From Thelonectria olida (Eukaryota; Ascomycota; Sordariomycetes; Hypocreales; Nectriaceae), in contig JAGPYM010000007.1 of NCBI GenBank assembly GCA_020736575.1, forward strand, positions 372,001 to 436,000: a stretch of 64,000 nt of DNA, read 5' to 3'. The notes under the pieces are model-generated. The model saw nothing but the letters and a program-made list of their open reading frames with translations, was not told the DNA's origin and did not search any database. Numbering within the stretch: the first letter of the stretch is position 1; each line of letters begins with the position of its first letter. The translations under genes were made by a program, and so were the position numbers. Below, piece by piece: positions 33,865-45,636 of this stretch.

Positions 33865-36327
33865 TGTCTGCGATTGTGTCGAATTTGCCGGGAGAAACCA
33901 TATAGTCAGCCCGAAGAGTGGATGGGGTTGAATTTGCTTCCCCAAAAGGCACCGGAAGGATGCAAGGCGGGTAGCTGCGTCGCAGAACGGCTCCCCACAG
34001 CTGGTGCCCAACCCTTTCAGCCAAGATGAAGAGCTTCTCAATGCCCGACCTATCGTTGACAGGGACGAGGTTGTTCCAAGAACGGGCTCTCCGAAAGGTA
34101 TTGGTCGATTCGTGGGATTATCCAGGAGAGCTGCGGGCAACCGGTAGCGGACAAGCGGGCGAGGAAGGGAAGAGAGATAGAAATGGCTCTCTCTAAGTGA
34201 TGAATTAGCCAGGCAGATAGTGAGGCGGTCTGCAAATGTCGTCCTGGGCGTATGATGCGACGACAATGGCAAAGATGGCGAAGTCTGGGGCGTCCCGTGA
34301 TTTTGACCCAGGATACATGGAAAAGGGCAGAAGTAGGTTAATTAGTAGGTGGGGGTTAAGATGGGATGAAGTGTCGAGCAGCGATTGGTATTAGCACGAT
34401 GCACCAGCAGTGGACGGTGAACCTGAGGTTGCCGGGCGCTCAAGGATGTTGGGCAGGTTGGTACATGTACCCATAACCCAGTGCAGCCGCGGCGACGACC
34501 GGCCGGGGCCCGGATGGGGCAGAATTCCCGAAAAGGATGGAAGCTTGCGGCTCGAGGGTAGGTTGATGGAGATTCGTTGTGTGTGACATGGACCGAATGT
34601 TACACAAACTGCCGTCGGCAGGCAAGGCAAAGAAGCCATTGGCAAGGGAGACAGGAGCTGGAACATGGTCGCAGCGGCGACTCCGCCAACACAATGACTC
34701 GGACGGCATTGCCATGCAATTGTCAGTCCAAGTCGGTATGTAGTACAAGCAGGTTGGATGGGGCATTGCAACCATTTCCAACGCCAAATGCGTCCAACAA
34801 CAAGTCGAGGTTGACGCCATCCCTTTTCTTTTGTCTGTCGTCTCGGTCTTCGCTGCCGTCGGGTAGTGCGCTTTGAGCGCTTCTCGCAGCGGAGAAACAC
34901 ACCGAGCACACACAGCCCGACAATGTGCATTTTCTCCACCCGTTGTGCGAGGACACTGGCAGTCTGCCATTCTGAGTCGAGAAGGATTGGACCTGTTCAT
35001 CGTGGGCCTCAGGGCGGGATGCTGGTGAACGTGCCTTGCTGGAGAGGGAGAGAGAGGACTGGCTAGGATACGATGCCGGGCAGGCAAAAAGAAAGGTCTG
35101 GGCCTGCGACTTTCTTTTTTGTCTTGTCGTCGTCGTGTATGTGAACGACTGAATAATAATATGTGGATGGAAGAAACAAGTCTCAAAGGTCAGCCGACTC
35201 TATCAAAGCGACCACACACCACTTCGTTGTGACGGGTCATGTTGCACGAGAGGGCGAAATTGTGGAAAAAAGGGCGAACCGAAATCGGCCCTTGAGCGGG
35301 AGGGTTGGGAAGGAGGGTGTGTTTCTGTACGTGGCAGGCACGGCCAGTGAGCAAGTTGACGAACGGTACGTTAACGGGCGATAACGATGTCGTGGATGCT
35401 TCGATTACTGCAGCATAATAATAAAAGTGTGAATAGACGCAGGAAGGAACGAATGCTCCTTTCCATGCACTGGTAGACCCTTTTTGAGCTACTGAGGTGC
35501 GTTTAAAGTTCGTAATGACGGGGAGATGATGCTGCTCTCTGTAGAAAATGAATGGCACTAATAGGTAGGGCTTAGGGAGAGAGATTCAGATGAACAAATT
35601 TAGGACAAGGTTCTAGGGAGATATAGATATATAATAGCCTACATATTATTTAAGGTTTGAATCCTCACTAGTGGCCTTAACTTGTAGATCCTTGGATATC
35701 CTTGGATAAATCCTCTATCCAGGCGTTTATTCCGTCTACATGTCGAAGGAAAATACCGGCACAATCCGTCTTACGTACGTAGGTAGTTGGTAGGGCCCTC
35801 TCCACGAGATGCGGACGGGTATCCAGCCCTGGTGCCTGGCCTGTGCCGTGCCGTCGTGGGCCTGGAACCTCACCGCCACTGACACGGGAGCGAGCCTATC
35901 CGGAATGCTGCGGCAGCTGGAAGAAGAAGGAGGAAATGATGGCGGAGGGAAGATTGACGCCGACAACGTGCGCTGTCACCACACGTACCGAGCCGAGCTT
36001 TTAGTGAAGTTGCAGCGGACACCCGCAGTGGGTACTCCCAGTAAGCCGCTAGCAGGCTCGTGCTTCAGTGGAGGTTATGGGGGTGCCGGACGCTATGGCC
36101 TCTCCTCCACTCCGTCCAACTCCGAAGACGCGTCCTGCGTTCGGTGAGACGCGTCCGGAACGTCCCACTCAATTCACTCCCGCGCCGACTTTGTGCCCCG
36201 AACATTCGGCTCCGTTGCTCCATCCACCCGGCAAAGGAAGACAGAGGCCTTGTCATTCATTTGTTATCTATTGCATCACCGATATACGTCTAGACGAACG
36301 AACAGCCGGGTACCTCTCTGGTCCGTC
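33865..36327. other. Divergent intergenic, GNAT gene to CENP-I
   Basis: No gene is supported. Minus-strand frames of 182 and 248 codons (34391-34939, 34440-35186) overlap each other in different frames and lack domains. A more AT-rich patch lies at 35560-35740. Two ACGCGT boxes before CENP-I are listed separately. Confidence 0.5.
36128..36154. promoter_or_regulatory. Paired ACGCGT (MCB) boxes upstream of CENP-I
   Basis: ACGCGT at 36128-36133 and 36149-36154, starts 21 bp apart, about 175-200 bp before the CENP-I ATG. This hexamer is the MBF (Mbp1-Swi6 type) site of G1/S genes in other fungi. Direct evidence is the sequence only. Confidence 0.55.
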
Positions 36328-38788
36328 ATGGCTCCAGCTCATGATGAGATTCGCCTCCTCGTTGACAGCATTGTAGAGGGTGAGCTCATCACAGTTCTAC
36401 TCCGTTTCAACTACACCCAATTAATCCTTCTATAGCTTCGAGGCTCCCTGCCAAGGCTCGCACTTCAAATATCAAACCAACTGTGGCCAATCTCACCTCA
36501 CTCATATACGAATGGGGCCTGCTTCCTGACACCCTCGATGAGTTGATCACCCTCATCGTCAAGCCCAGCCACCTCGACCAAGCCAGCCTCTCAGCAATCG
36601 TGAGGAATCTCTATCCTGCTACTCCAGTATCCCCCGATATTGTCCTTCGAGTCGTCTCAAGTCTTGGACATGGCAAGATCAAGCCATCCTTGACGCTTCA
36701 AGCCGGCCTGCTGAGATGGCTTGTCATGGTGTATCATGCTCTCGAATCGCCCCAAGTCCTTTATCAAGCCTATCCTGTTTTGTTTAATATGCTTGATACT
36801 GCGGCAACACGGTATGTAGTAGAAGGTGTACACTCTGGATGGTATCTGACCGCCTTACAGTCCACACCTCACCCACCTTATAGCTCTGATCACAAGGCGA
36901 AAACACGTTCGACCTTTCAGAATCCAAGCACTGTAACTTTCCCAATGCCACTCTCGTTTTGTATCAGCATTGACGCTATCACAGACTCAACCTATCGAGA
37001 CAGGCGGGAAATGACCCTGGATTGATCGGTCTGCTGCGAGTTTTCAAGGAGTACTATCCGGAAGTCATTGTTGGAGATGCCGTTCGAGGCAAGGCATCTG
37101 CTTTCAAACATCCAGACCAACAATGGCGACAAAGGCTGGACGAAATCCAAGAATCTTATATGCAGCACACCAGCGAGGGTCTTTCTCGACCACTTGATGG
37201 CTTCAGAGTTCATCGACCCATTACCCGAAGCCAGCGCAACAAGATTATTCCTCTTGTCCATACATCACACGCGAACGAGGTTGGTGCATTCTAAGCTACA
37301 GACAACAGTATTAGGCTGACAAGCGTAGGACTCGGTGACACTGGAGGAAATCGAAAACACCACAGGGTTCGTCAAGAATCTTGAGAAGATTGAGCTTCCG
37401 AGCCAGCTCGTTGCTGTGCTGGCCGATCCTCTACTCCAAAAGCTTCTCGTGCTACGTCCCAGTGATGATTCAGACCAGCGCATAGCGAACTGGCTCAACT
37501 CTGCCCTTCAAGATGTTCTCGATGGAGATGCGGATGAAGGGACGCTGTTCGACTTATTGGATATTCTCCAGGAGTACGTGGTATCGACCAAGGTAAGGAC
37601 TACCCTGTGAGGTTGTCGCCCGCTAGATGACCGCTGACATGTCCAGAAACTGCCCTCTCTTTTGTTAAACTTCTTCGCCCGCTTCCTGCCTCTATGGAAC
37701 GGATCTGGACGGCGCGATGTCTTGTTCAAGATTCTCTCATATGTTCCCATGCGGTCTTTTCCAGGTTAGTAGAACTTTTAAGCGCCAAGGGCCTTTTTGA
37801 CGTCTTCCTAGAACTCTACGAGCACATATTTAAACCCCTGGAGAATGCAACACTGGACAATACCCCAGAGTCCCAAATGGCCCTTCTGTCTCTGTACACG
37901 AACGTCCTTCGTCATTGGACTGTTATCCTACAGTCCACCAGTGCAGTTCCCGACGCCGCAAGCACAACCATTTCTTCCCTAGGCGATCATGTCGATTCCC
38001 TCACCCTCACCCTCGCTCAAACATCCCCAACCATCACCGCCTGGTCAGCCATCCTCGAGTTTCATGAGCAAAAGGTTCGCCTCGTCTCTCATGACTTGCT
38101 CAAGAACTACATCCGCATAGGGCTCCCTCCCCCTTCGCTCGTCTACATCCTTCTTTTTAGCAATTCTCTTGCCATTGTCTCACGGCTCTGCGACATGCTC
38201 GCCCATTATCGTAAGGGTTTCGACATCGCAATGCAGACCAAGGCGCGCCATGATGGAAGCAATCGCGTTGATACGGCGACGTATAGTAGGACGTACGTCA
38301 ACCTTTACAACGGTTTTCTCATGGATATCTGCAATTTCTTCTGGCGCGGACGTGCCTTTACTACCACCGACACCAACTCACTGGGGTGCATGGTCCCGCG
38401 GAGACTGGTCCCTGTTCTCACCACATACGTCTCATCAGTCGACAGGACGTTTGCTCTCGAGTCGCTCTTTGGGCTTTCATACTCCCCAGTCTTGTGCTTG
38501 CAAAGCATCCAGGTAGTACGCCGGCTCGAGGATATCGCTGTCGACAAGGGCGAATTAATCAGAACACGACACGCCGGCCCGGTTACCCAGGATAGTCTCA
38601 CTCGTCTGTCCACCTCGGGCGGGATCAACGTTTTATGGAAGGATTATCGCGTTGACGTGCTAGCAACACTAAGCGCCAGTGAGCTTCCGGGAATCACAGA
38701 GCTGCTCAAGAACACGATGAAGGTGGTGAAGACTCTGATGGAGGGAAAGAACACACAAAGCTCAACTCAAGTAAGCATGCTGTCTTAG
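36328..38788 (+). CDS. CENP-I / Mis6 inner kinetochore protein
   Basis: Constitutive centromere-associated network subunit (Mis6 in fission yeast, Ctf3 in budding yeast), needed for CENP-A chromatin and kinetochore assembly. Exons 36328-36379, 36436-36811, 36861-36932, 36985-37279, 37329-37592, 37647-37764 and 37812-38788 give 717 aa. The family core is plain: LTSLIYEWGLLPDTLDELI, then LVMVYHALESPQVLYQAYPV, the hallmark PGLIGLLRVFKEYYPEVIVG, and later LYEHIFKPLE with FALESLFGLSY near the C-terminus. Helical throughout, without catalytic residues. Exon 1 is short (17 codons) and its donor GTGAGC is good. The last exon could contain a further donor at 38771 (GTAAGC), but the frame closes at TAG 38786, so no intron is needed. 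Confidence 0.92.
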
Positions 38789-39187
38789 CCCCCTGAGCGA
38801 ATTTATTTATGTACAGTAGATATGATATATGGAAGACTTGTCTAGTTGAAGTGGACATCAGTCCATGTCCCATTGGTTGAAATACAGGGTATCATATGAA
38901 AAGATGAAAATAACCAAACAAAGACGTTAAAACCAGAATGATGAGTCGACTGGAAGTGTTGAAGCCTGATGAACGCCGCAGATTCCAGGGTTGAGGACTG
39001 TTTTCCGCCAAACGAAACGCCAGTAAAATGCAGTTGAGTGCCGCCGTATGCAGACTCCGAACCAGAATGCTGAAAGAGTGTGCGTTTTAACACCCCCGTG
39101 AACCATTTTCTCGTAAAATTGGGAGCGTTGTTAAGAAGCTCCCAAACGGAGTCTCCTCCGCCTCTCTCTCAGTAATCGCCCGCAGGA
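38789..39187. other. Convergent intergenic
   Basis: Short spacer between CENP-I and CAF16 3' ends. Nothing recognisable beyond the presumed 3' untranslated regions. Confidence 0.6.
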
Positions 39188-40048
39188 CTAGACTTCGCGC
39201 TGCTTGGATTCGTCGCCATAACCTCCGACCTGAATACCGCCGAAGCCATACGTCTTGCCCTCTGGGGCTCTTTTCAAGTGGCTTCGAGGACCTCGACTCT
39301 TGAGATCGTCCCTCAGCCAGCCAAGAACAAGCTCGCCCAGACGACTGTTACCGGTGGCACCAACCGTACCGTCAATGGTAGCAAGCATCTTGTCGGCCTC
39401 GTCCCACTCCTTGATGGTTCCGAGATGCATGTGGACGAGATGAGTCGGCCATCCAGCGAGGTTGTCCAGAATGTGCGTGGCATAGACAATGGTGCACTCG
39501 CGAATCTCCGTCTCTCTCTTCAGCCAGGCCAGAAACTCGGCACGGCTCAAGACGTCGAGGTCGACGGTGATTTCATCAAGAAGAAGCACAGTCCAAGGTC
39601 GGATGAGGCCCATGGCAAGCTGGACGCGACGGCGCTCACCGTCAGACACGGCGTGCATGCGCCAATTGGTGTCAATGTCCAGCATGAGGACGAGCTCATC
39701 GCGGCGGTCCGGGTAGGCGTCGCCACCGACGGAGCGCAGGAGCTCGTTGACGCCAATATCGGTGCGTACAATGGGGTTGAGGACCCATTCGAGGCCGAGG
39801 TAGGTGACGCCCTCGAGACCCTCCTTGAAGGGGTCGACGCCGCAGATGGAGATGGTGTCGCTGGGGGAGAGGCGCTTTCCAGCTAGGAGACGGAGGAGCG
39901 TGGTCTTTCCGGCTCCGTTTGCGCCGATGAGCAGAGTGCGGGAGCGAGGCGGGACGTCCAGAGAGATGTTTCGGATGCCAGTTGAGTAGTCGGGGAAGGT
40001 GTAGGAGAGGTCCTTGACCTGGATGCGAGGAGGTCGGTGAGAAGCCAT
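39188..40048 (-). CDS. CAF16: Caf16-type soluble ABC ATPase
   Basis: Single-exon 286-aa ABC ATPase with no membrane segment, matching CCR4-associated factor Caf16. Walker A is GANGAGKTT (near residue 42), the signature is VSDGERRRV in place of LSGGQ, Walker B is VLLLDEITVDLD, and the switch His is in YATHILDNL. The N-terminus begins IQVKDLSYTFPDYSTGIRNISL, typical of the family. The C-terminal tail ends with a Gly-rich GFGGIQVGGYG element. In yeast Caf16 associates with the Ccr4-Not/mediator machinery; that role is by family only. It shares a 525-bp divergent promoter with POL31. Confidence 0.94.
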   Translation of the reverse strand: MASHRPPRIQVKDLSYTFPDYSTGIRNISLDVPPRSRTLLIGANGAGKTTLLRLLAGKRLSPSDTISICGVDPFKEGLEGVTYLGLEWVLNPIVRTDIGVNELLRSVGGDAYPDRRDELVLMLDIDTNWRMHAVSDGERRRVQLAMGLIRPWTVLLLDEITVDLDVLSRAEFLAWLKRETEIRECTIVYATHILDNLAGWPTHLVHMHLGTIKEWDEADKMLATIDGTVGATGNSRLGELVLGWLRDDLKSRGPRSHLKRAPEGKTYGFGGIQVGGYGDESKQREV

Positions 40049-40447
40049 GGTGTGAGAGTGAGTGAGTGGGTAGTTTCGGTGTTCAGGTTCTACGGCAGGT
40101 AAGCTGGAGTTTAGTTGGTGATTAACTTATATACCCAGAGGCGCAAAAGAGTCCATACCTTTGATAAGCAGTCTGATGAGATTTTCGCTCAGAGATCCGG
40201 AGATGGCCGTTATAAGAAGTTCGTTCCAGCGATGGCGGGGCATTCAGCAGTCGAGGGACCCCGCCATGGATGACACATCCAGGGTCGTGGCCGATGCTCG
40301 TCTCATACATAGTATGGAACCCTAGCACGTCATTATCCCACTGGAGCATCTTGGCGTCCACTGTAAGTTAGGTCCGTGGTAGTGGTCCAAAGTGAGGTGC
40401 CATAGATCGGAATGTCGGGCTTGCACTCGCCGACGCCCAGCCACTTT

Positions 40448-40480
40448 ACGCGAACGCGGGACCAGCTTCCCTTCACGCGT
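40448..40480. promoter_or_regulatory. Clustered ACGCG cores in the CAF16-POL31 promoter
   Basis: ACGCGAACGCGG at 40448-40459 carries two ACGCG cores, and a full ACGCGT lies at 40475-40480, 94 bp before the POL31 ATG. These are MCB-like (MBF) words, as expected for a replication gene. Confidence 0.6.
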
Positions 40481-40573
40481 GTCCAAAGAGCCAAATTCTC
40501 CAAACTGACAAGGTGAACCAGCAACCGCAAACACCGCTCACAACATTTGGCCTATAGGGTTGCAGCCGCTGCC

Positions 40574-42265
40574 ATGGTCGCCCTCAAAGATGCCACGGGG
40601 AGCTTGCTCCAGAAACCATCGTCAGTCTCCTCTTGTCCCGCCTCTGCTCCAATGTCTGCCTCTAACCACCCAATTCCCATGCAGTGATGCCGCTCATCAG
40701 GTCCCATCTCGAGCTCCCTCCTCCTACAAACCGCTTCATTCCTACGCCCTGCAGAAGCACGCACCCTACCAGCAGCAATTCGGCGACATGTACTTCCTGC
40801 GTCTCACAAAAATCCGGCCCGCTGCCGATCAAGTCGCTGCCGCCGCTTGGGGCGACACCATCATTGCCGGTGAAGAGGTCAAGCGGGTCGAGCGTGTTCT
40901 CGACGTGCGCCAGGGCGAACTGTGCTGGGTAACGGGAACAGTCTACATGGACATGCCCCTCAAGCCTAGCATCCTAGAAGATGTGTCCAAAGATGTAAGG
41001 CTTAACCTGCATCCCGTTCCTGGGCAGTTGACTAATTAAGCAATGCTTGTAGCGATGGATATCCGCCCCGATCTCGACCCCAAAGTATTTCTCCGAAGAC
41101 GGCTCCGATCAGATCATGCTCGAAGACGACTCAGGTCGCATCCGCTTGGTGGGAGACATCCTCAAGTCCGTCCACCTCGTGACTGGGTGCATCATTGCGG
41201 TCATGGGCACTGAAAACGCCAACGGCGAGCTCGAGATCATCGACATCAAATTCCCCGACTTGTGCCCTCAACCCGAGCGCTGGAGTCTGTCCAAACCTAC
41301 GAACGGGACAGCCAAAAAGGAGGCCGAGGATGAGGACGAGGATATGGCTGAAGCCCCGGTCAAGAACAACAAAAAGATTGCCATCGTATCTGGTTTGTCC
41401 TTCTCTGACACCGACGCCTCTCATGCCATTGACCTTGATCTTCTTCTCGAATACCTCCTTGGCGAAGCGCTCAGTCCCGAGGCACAATCCGACATTTCTC
41501 AAATCAGCCGGCTCATCATCGCCGGCAACTCCATCTCTACAACTGAAAAACGACCGGAAAAGGTAGACGCAGCTTCAGAGGATAAGAAGGGACACAAAAA
41601 GTACGGCTACGACGCCAGCTCTTACAACGCTCTCCCCTCGCAGCTTTTCGACAATTTCCTAAACGAGCTCCTCCCCTCCGTCCCCGTTACTCTCCTCCCA
41701 GGCGCCCAAGATCCAGCCAATGCCAGCTATCCCCAGCAACCTATTCACCCGGCCATGTTCCCCTCCGCGAGGGCATACGCCAAGGACCCGTCCGCCCCTG
41801 CAAGCAAGCCCGGCTGGTTTGACCCCGTGACGAACCCCTGGGAGGCTGAAATTGAGGGTTGGAGGGTTCTCGGCACGGGAGGCCAAAACGTCGACGACGT
41901 CTTCAAATATGTCGGCACCGACGACCGCCTTGGCATGATGGAGGCCATGTGCCGCTGGCGGTGCTGTGCCCCAACCGCCCCTGATACTTTATGTAAGTTG
42001 CTGCCGTCATTCGAGCCTGCTCGCACAAGCTGACTCTGATCTCATAGGGAGCTATCCATTCCAGGACGATGACCCATTCGTCATGAAGACCTGCCCTCAC
42101 TTGTATTTCGTTGGCTGCCAGCCTCATTTTTCGACCAAAGTCATCTACGGCCCCGATGGCCAGTCAGTAAGGCTCATTACAGTGCCATCGTTTTCAGAGA
42201 CGCGGGAAATTGTGCTTGTCGACACGGAGACACTAGAGGTGGAAACGGTGAAGATATCAGTGTAA
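40574..42265 (+). CDS. POL31: DNA polymerase delta subunit 2 (Pol31/Cdc1/POLD2)
   Basis: Small regulatory B-subunit of replicative DNA polymerase delta. Exons 40574-40620, 40685-40994, 41053-41992 and 42048-42265 give 504 aa. It has an OB-fold N-terminal part (QQFGDMYFLRLTKIRPA, then LCWVTGTVYMDMPLKPSILEDV, RLVGDIL, VTGCIIAVMG) and the inactive calcineurin-like phosphodiesterase domain (IAIVSGLSF, LIIAGNSI, VPVTLLPGAQDPANASYPQQPIH split at Ala, then TGGQNVDDV). The conserved YPFQDDDPF and CPHLYFVGCQPHF follow near the end. An acidic KKEAEDEDEDMAEA insert sits near residue 215. The metal-binding residues of active phosphodiesterases are replaced (GNS where GNH is expected), as is normal for this family. 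Confidence 0.96.
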
Positions 42266-42643
42266 GGGCTACGAAACTAGAAAGGCAAACAGGCATGTAA
42301 CTTAATACCCCAGATATGTGGTTATTTGATTTGAATGAGCTATGAAGAGAATTATAGCGACGAAACCATGTCTCCTGAGTCCTTGGTCACGATGTCGCCA
42401 TCCCAACTACCTGGTGGCGGCTGCTCCCGAGACCAACTTGAGCTGTGTCTCTTCCAACCGTGAAACCGTCCTCATCCCCTTTGCCGGTTGTCCTATGAGT
42501 TTGTCTCCCAAAAAGGTGACGCGCCACAACGCGTCGTTCTGGTCTCGGCCCCTTTCCTCTCAGCCCTCCTGGACTTGAAAAACTTGAGCCTGCTCAAGTT
42601 GTTCTTCTCCATGCTGGCCTTCTCCATGCTGAGCCTCTCCATG
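42266..42643. other. Convergent intergenic with 15-bp tandem repeat
   Basis: Spacer between POL31 and the F-box-like gene. Three 15-bp units at 42607-42651 carry CTCCATGCT (+ strand) and run into the stop codon of the leftward gene. The leftward frame reopens after that stop to TGA at 42560-42562. Confidence 0.6.
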
Positions 42644-42651
42644 CTACTCCT
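42607..42651. repeat. 15-bp tandem repeat, three copies
   Basis: CTCCATGCT recurs at 42607, 42622 and 42637 with 6-base linkers (GGCCTT, GAGCCT, ACTCCT). On the minus strand the unit encodes HGE-A/G/E-Q pentapeptides in the frame of the upstream protein. Confidence 0.85.
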
Positions 42652-44766
42652 CTTCACCGTGTTCCTCTTCAGGCTCCAGCCCAGGCGCAAACCCGTCAAA
42701 GTCGTCCAACCCTCCAACCTGAGCATCCCAGTCCATCGCATCATAGTAATCACTGTCGTCGTCAAAGTCAATGCCAACAGCTGCCTCCTTGACGTCCTGG
42801 CTCAAGTGCTTCTCACATGCCTTGGCAACATGCGTCTCGAGCTGCTCCAACGCATCCTCGCACCTGTTCGCCCTAGCCGCCCGCTGGCTCCCAATCAAGA
42901 GATCATTTTGCCAAAAGTCCTTACGCAGGGAGATGCGCTGGCCAGGAACCTCACGCGAGCGCGCCGCAAGCCGAGAGAAGCGCAGGCCCTGCATGTCAAT
43001 AGTCAACCGGCAGAAGCGCGGGTCGCATCCGCCGTTGAGGAAGGCCGTCAGGATGTCGATGCGGATGAAGCGGCACGGCAGCGACTTGAGGGCCCTCCAG
43101 ACGGGCGACGCGGGGCGGAAGAAGTCGACAAAGGTGAAGTCGTCTGGGTGCCGGTACTTGGGGGCCACGCGGATGGTGAAGGTGTTTATGGTGGTCCTGA
43201 CGCCGCCGGCGCACGCCTTGGCCAGCGTGCCGGGCTGCGCGGTGAAGACCTTGATGGCTTCGGCCATGGCGGTTTGGGTCGTCTCGGAGAAGCGGTTGCG
43301 CTCGGCCTCGACGATGAGGCGGCGGAAGTAGGCGCCGAACTTCTCGATGTCGATCTGGTCGCTCTTCTCGTTCTTGTTGGGAGCGGCTCGACGGGTGCGG
43401 CGGCGCTTGGAGCGAGAAGGTCTGTTCGACGAGTGCTCCTGGGCGTCTTCATCCTCGGCATCGTAGTCCCCGTCGTCGGGCACGAACTCGTCATCCCCCG
43501 GCTCATCGTCGTCGTCGGTAACTTGCTCAGGGGTTGAGTCTCTTTCCGGCAGCTCACGGAGATTGGCGACGCGGTTGGTAGGATCGCGAAGACGGTACAA
43601 GAAGGTATTGTCCCCATACAGGATCCTCGTAGTCTCGTTGTAGATGGATTTGCTGACGTGAAGAATGGCCGTCTCAATGCCCGGCCTCTTTCGCGCGTAG
43701 ATGCGCTTCCAGCCAGCTCGCACGAGGATGGGGGCTGTGACGACCAGGATGTGGCGGTAGATGTCTTCGCGAATCTCCAATGGAATGTCCATGAATCCTG
43801 TTGGCTTCTTTTCCTCCGCTTCTCGGGTTCTGCAGGCTCTGCTGGCCATGCTGAGCGCTGCTCGCAGTCTTCGCCTGATTTCTCGGCGTTGGCTCGCCAA
43901 GGAGTCTTCAGCCTCTTTATCTTCGTCTTCAACTTTCTCTTCTTCCTCTTCAGAAGGCGGGGAGAAACCGGTGCATCGCTCATCATCAAGGGGATCTGCG
44001 ATGCGCGGGACAGGCGCGAACATGATGTCGTCGTCGTCTTCACTGCTCTCGTCAAAGGTCTCCTCAGCAGGTCGAGTCGCTACTGCAGGACCCCAGAGGT
44101 AGTTTTCGCGGCAAAGGCCTTGGTAACCCTCAAAGTCAGCGGCAGTTGGCGGTTCGACTTTGTTGTGATCGAATTCGTATAGGGGGTCCTTTCTGGACGT
44201 TCGTGGCATCTTGCGAGGGCGCTTCCGCTCGCCTTCGCCCTCGGGCTGCTCCTCGTCATCTTCGCGTCGTCTTTTGTGCTTGCGACTCTGGCGTCGCCTT
44301 TTGTTCTTGAGTGTCTTACGTCTTTCACGTCTCTTGCTTTTATTGCTGCGTTTCTTCGTTTTCTTCTTCTTCTTGCCGTCTTCTTGAGTTGGAGATTCTC
44401 TCGTAGGGACTGGGGATCCAAGTTGGACTACTGGGATTTGAGGGCCTTCATCGCTCTGTGTGATGTATTTCAGCTCCTCGGTTGCCGTTTTATAGGAATC
44501 AGTGCGAGCATCATCGTCCGAACGCGATGGAGTTTCTGTCTGCTCTTTGAGTGTGTTAGAAGCCGAGGTGCCCCGTGGATTTTGATGCCATATGTCCTGT
44601 GTTCGTTGCGCACCTTGCATGTCCCCCCATGGTCAGACTGGCACGCTTCAGCCAGCAATTGGAGATCGGCGAGCTCACCGAAGTCTTCCTGCGGCTCAGG
44701 CCCGGGACTTGGTCTTGGCATCAGAGCAAGGAAGGGGTTGTTCCTATTGGGTTCTGGAGTCGACAT
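42644..44766 (-). CDS. Uncharacterised F-box-like fungal protein with basic and acidic low-complexity blocks
   Basis: Exon 1 is 44766-44614 (MSTPEPNRNNPF...). A 74-nt intron, donor GTGCGC and acceptor CAG with branch-like CTAAC, leads to exon 2, 44539-42644. The product is 682 aa. Residues about 100-145 are almost all Lys/Arg (KKKKKTKKRSNKSKRRERR), a nuclear/nucleolar-like block. Several acidic stretches follow. Residues about 295-365 match the degenerate fungal F-box-like module: GFMDIPLEIREDIYRHIL, then ILHVSKSIYNETTRILYGDNTF. A conserved region at about 455-620 follows (FGAYFRRLIVEAERNRFSE, then CRFIRIDILTAFLNGG). No catalytic motif is seen. F-box-like modules usually act as substrate adaptors, but function here is unknown. 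The TAG stop lies inside a pentapeptide repeat and may be recent. Confidence 0.75.
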
Positions 44767-45636
44767 GATGGCGAGATGTGGTTTGAGTATGCCAAAGGGC
44801 TAGACCAGAGCGAGGGTGTGATGAGAAAGTGGACTGTGACTTGATTGATCGATGTGACAGGAGGAAATTGGTTGAATCAATCGTGGAGGATTGACTCGAG
44901 GGATGAGGGTTTAGGAGAGGGATGGTCAAGTGAGGTAGCACTCTGCCTCTGAGCGCGTGTGGAATGAAATGTAAAGTTGAAAGTGAGCAGAAACAGAAAT
45001 GACAAGATTTTAAGAAGTGGGTGAGGACTTAGGATCAGGGAGGACATAAGGCTTGATTGTGATGAGCCATGGTCACTGAGTTCATCGAGGTCGTATGTTT
45101 AGGATTAGGACAGAAGACAACGATAACCGAAGCATCTACAGCAGAACCACGACGTATGTTTAGGTCTTCATTAGGGAAACTAGATGGCCACAGCTTGAGA
45201 GTCTGTCTCTTGGGGGAGAAAAGCAATGGGGATGGCGAGGGCCAGACGGAGGCCACATAAACGATAGCTCGAGCGGATGATATAAGACAGCTACGGGAGC
45301 GCTCTTCGGTCATCCATTGTGACCGTGACAGCTCAGACACTTGACAAGTTAGCCACTGCGCAGAACAACACTAGCATTCACAACAATCGGCCACATGATG
45401 CTCTCGTGTGATTTGCTTCTCCCCGTTCGCTTCCGCCCTTCGCCTAGGCCTGCCTACCTATTCAGATACCACGACCCGAACTCATGCCTAGCCATGGCAC
45501 CTCGTATTAGTTAGATGCCGTTCAGGTACTAGTTCTGTACTACACGTAGCGCCTCAAGTGTCTAGGGGCACATGGCGCAGAGAGACCAGGCACATGGCCC
45601 TCCAGGTTCGGCATCTAGATGTCGGGGTGCATATTG

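Noticed and set aside
34391..35186. Two overlapping minus-strand frames (182 and 248 codons), considered as the missing GH3 barrel of the GNAT gene
   Set aside because: Neither contains GH3 motifs. They are in different frames over the same DNA, which suggests chance.
42493..42777. Alternative minus frame over the repeat (SMERLSMEK...) as a true C-terminus
   Set aside because: No intron or clear frameshift signal connects it to the main frame. The repeat is better explained in the main frame as HGE pentapeptides.
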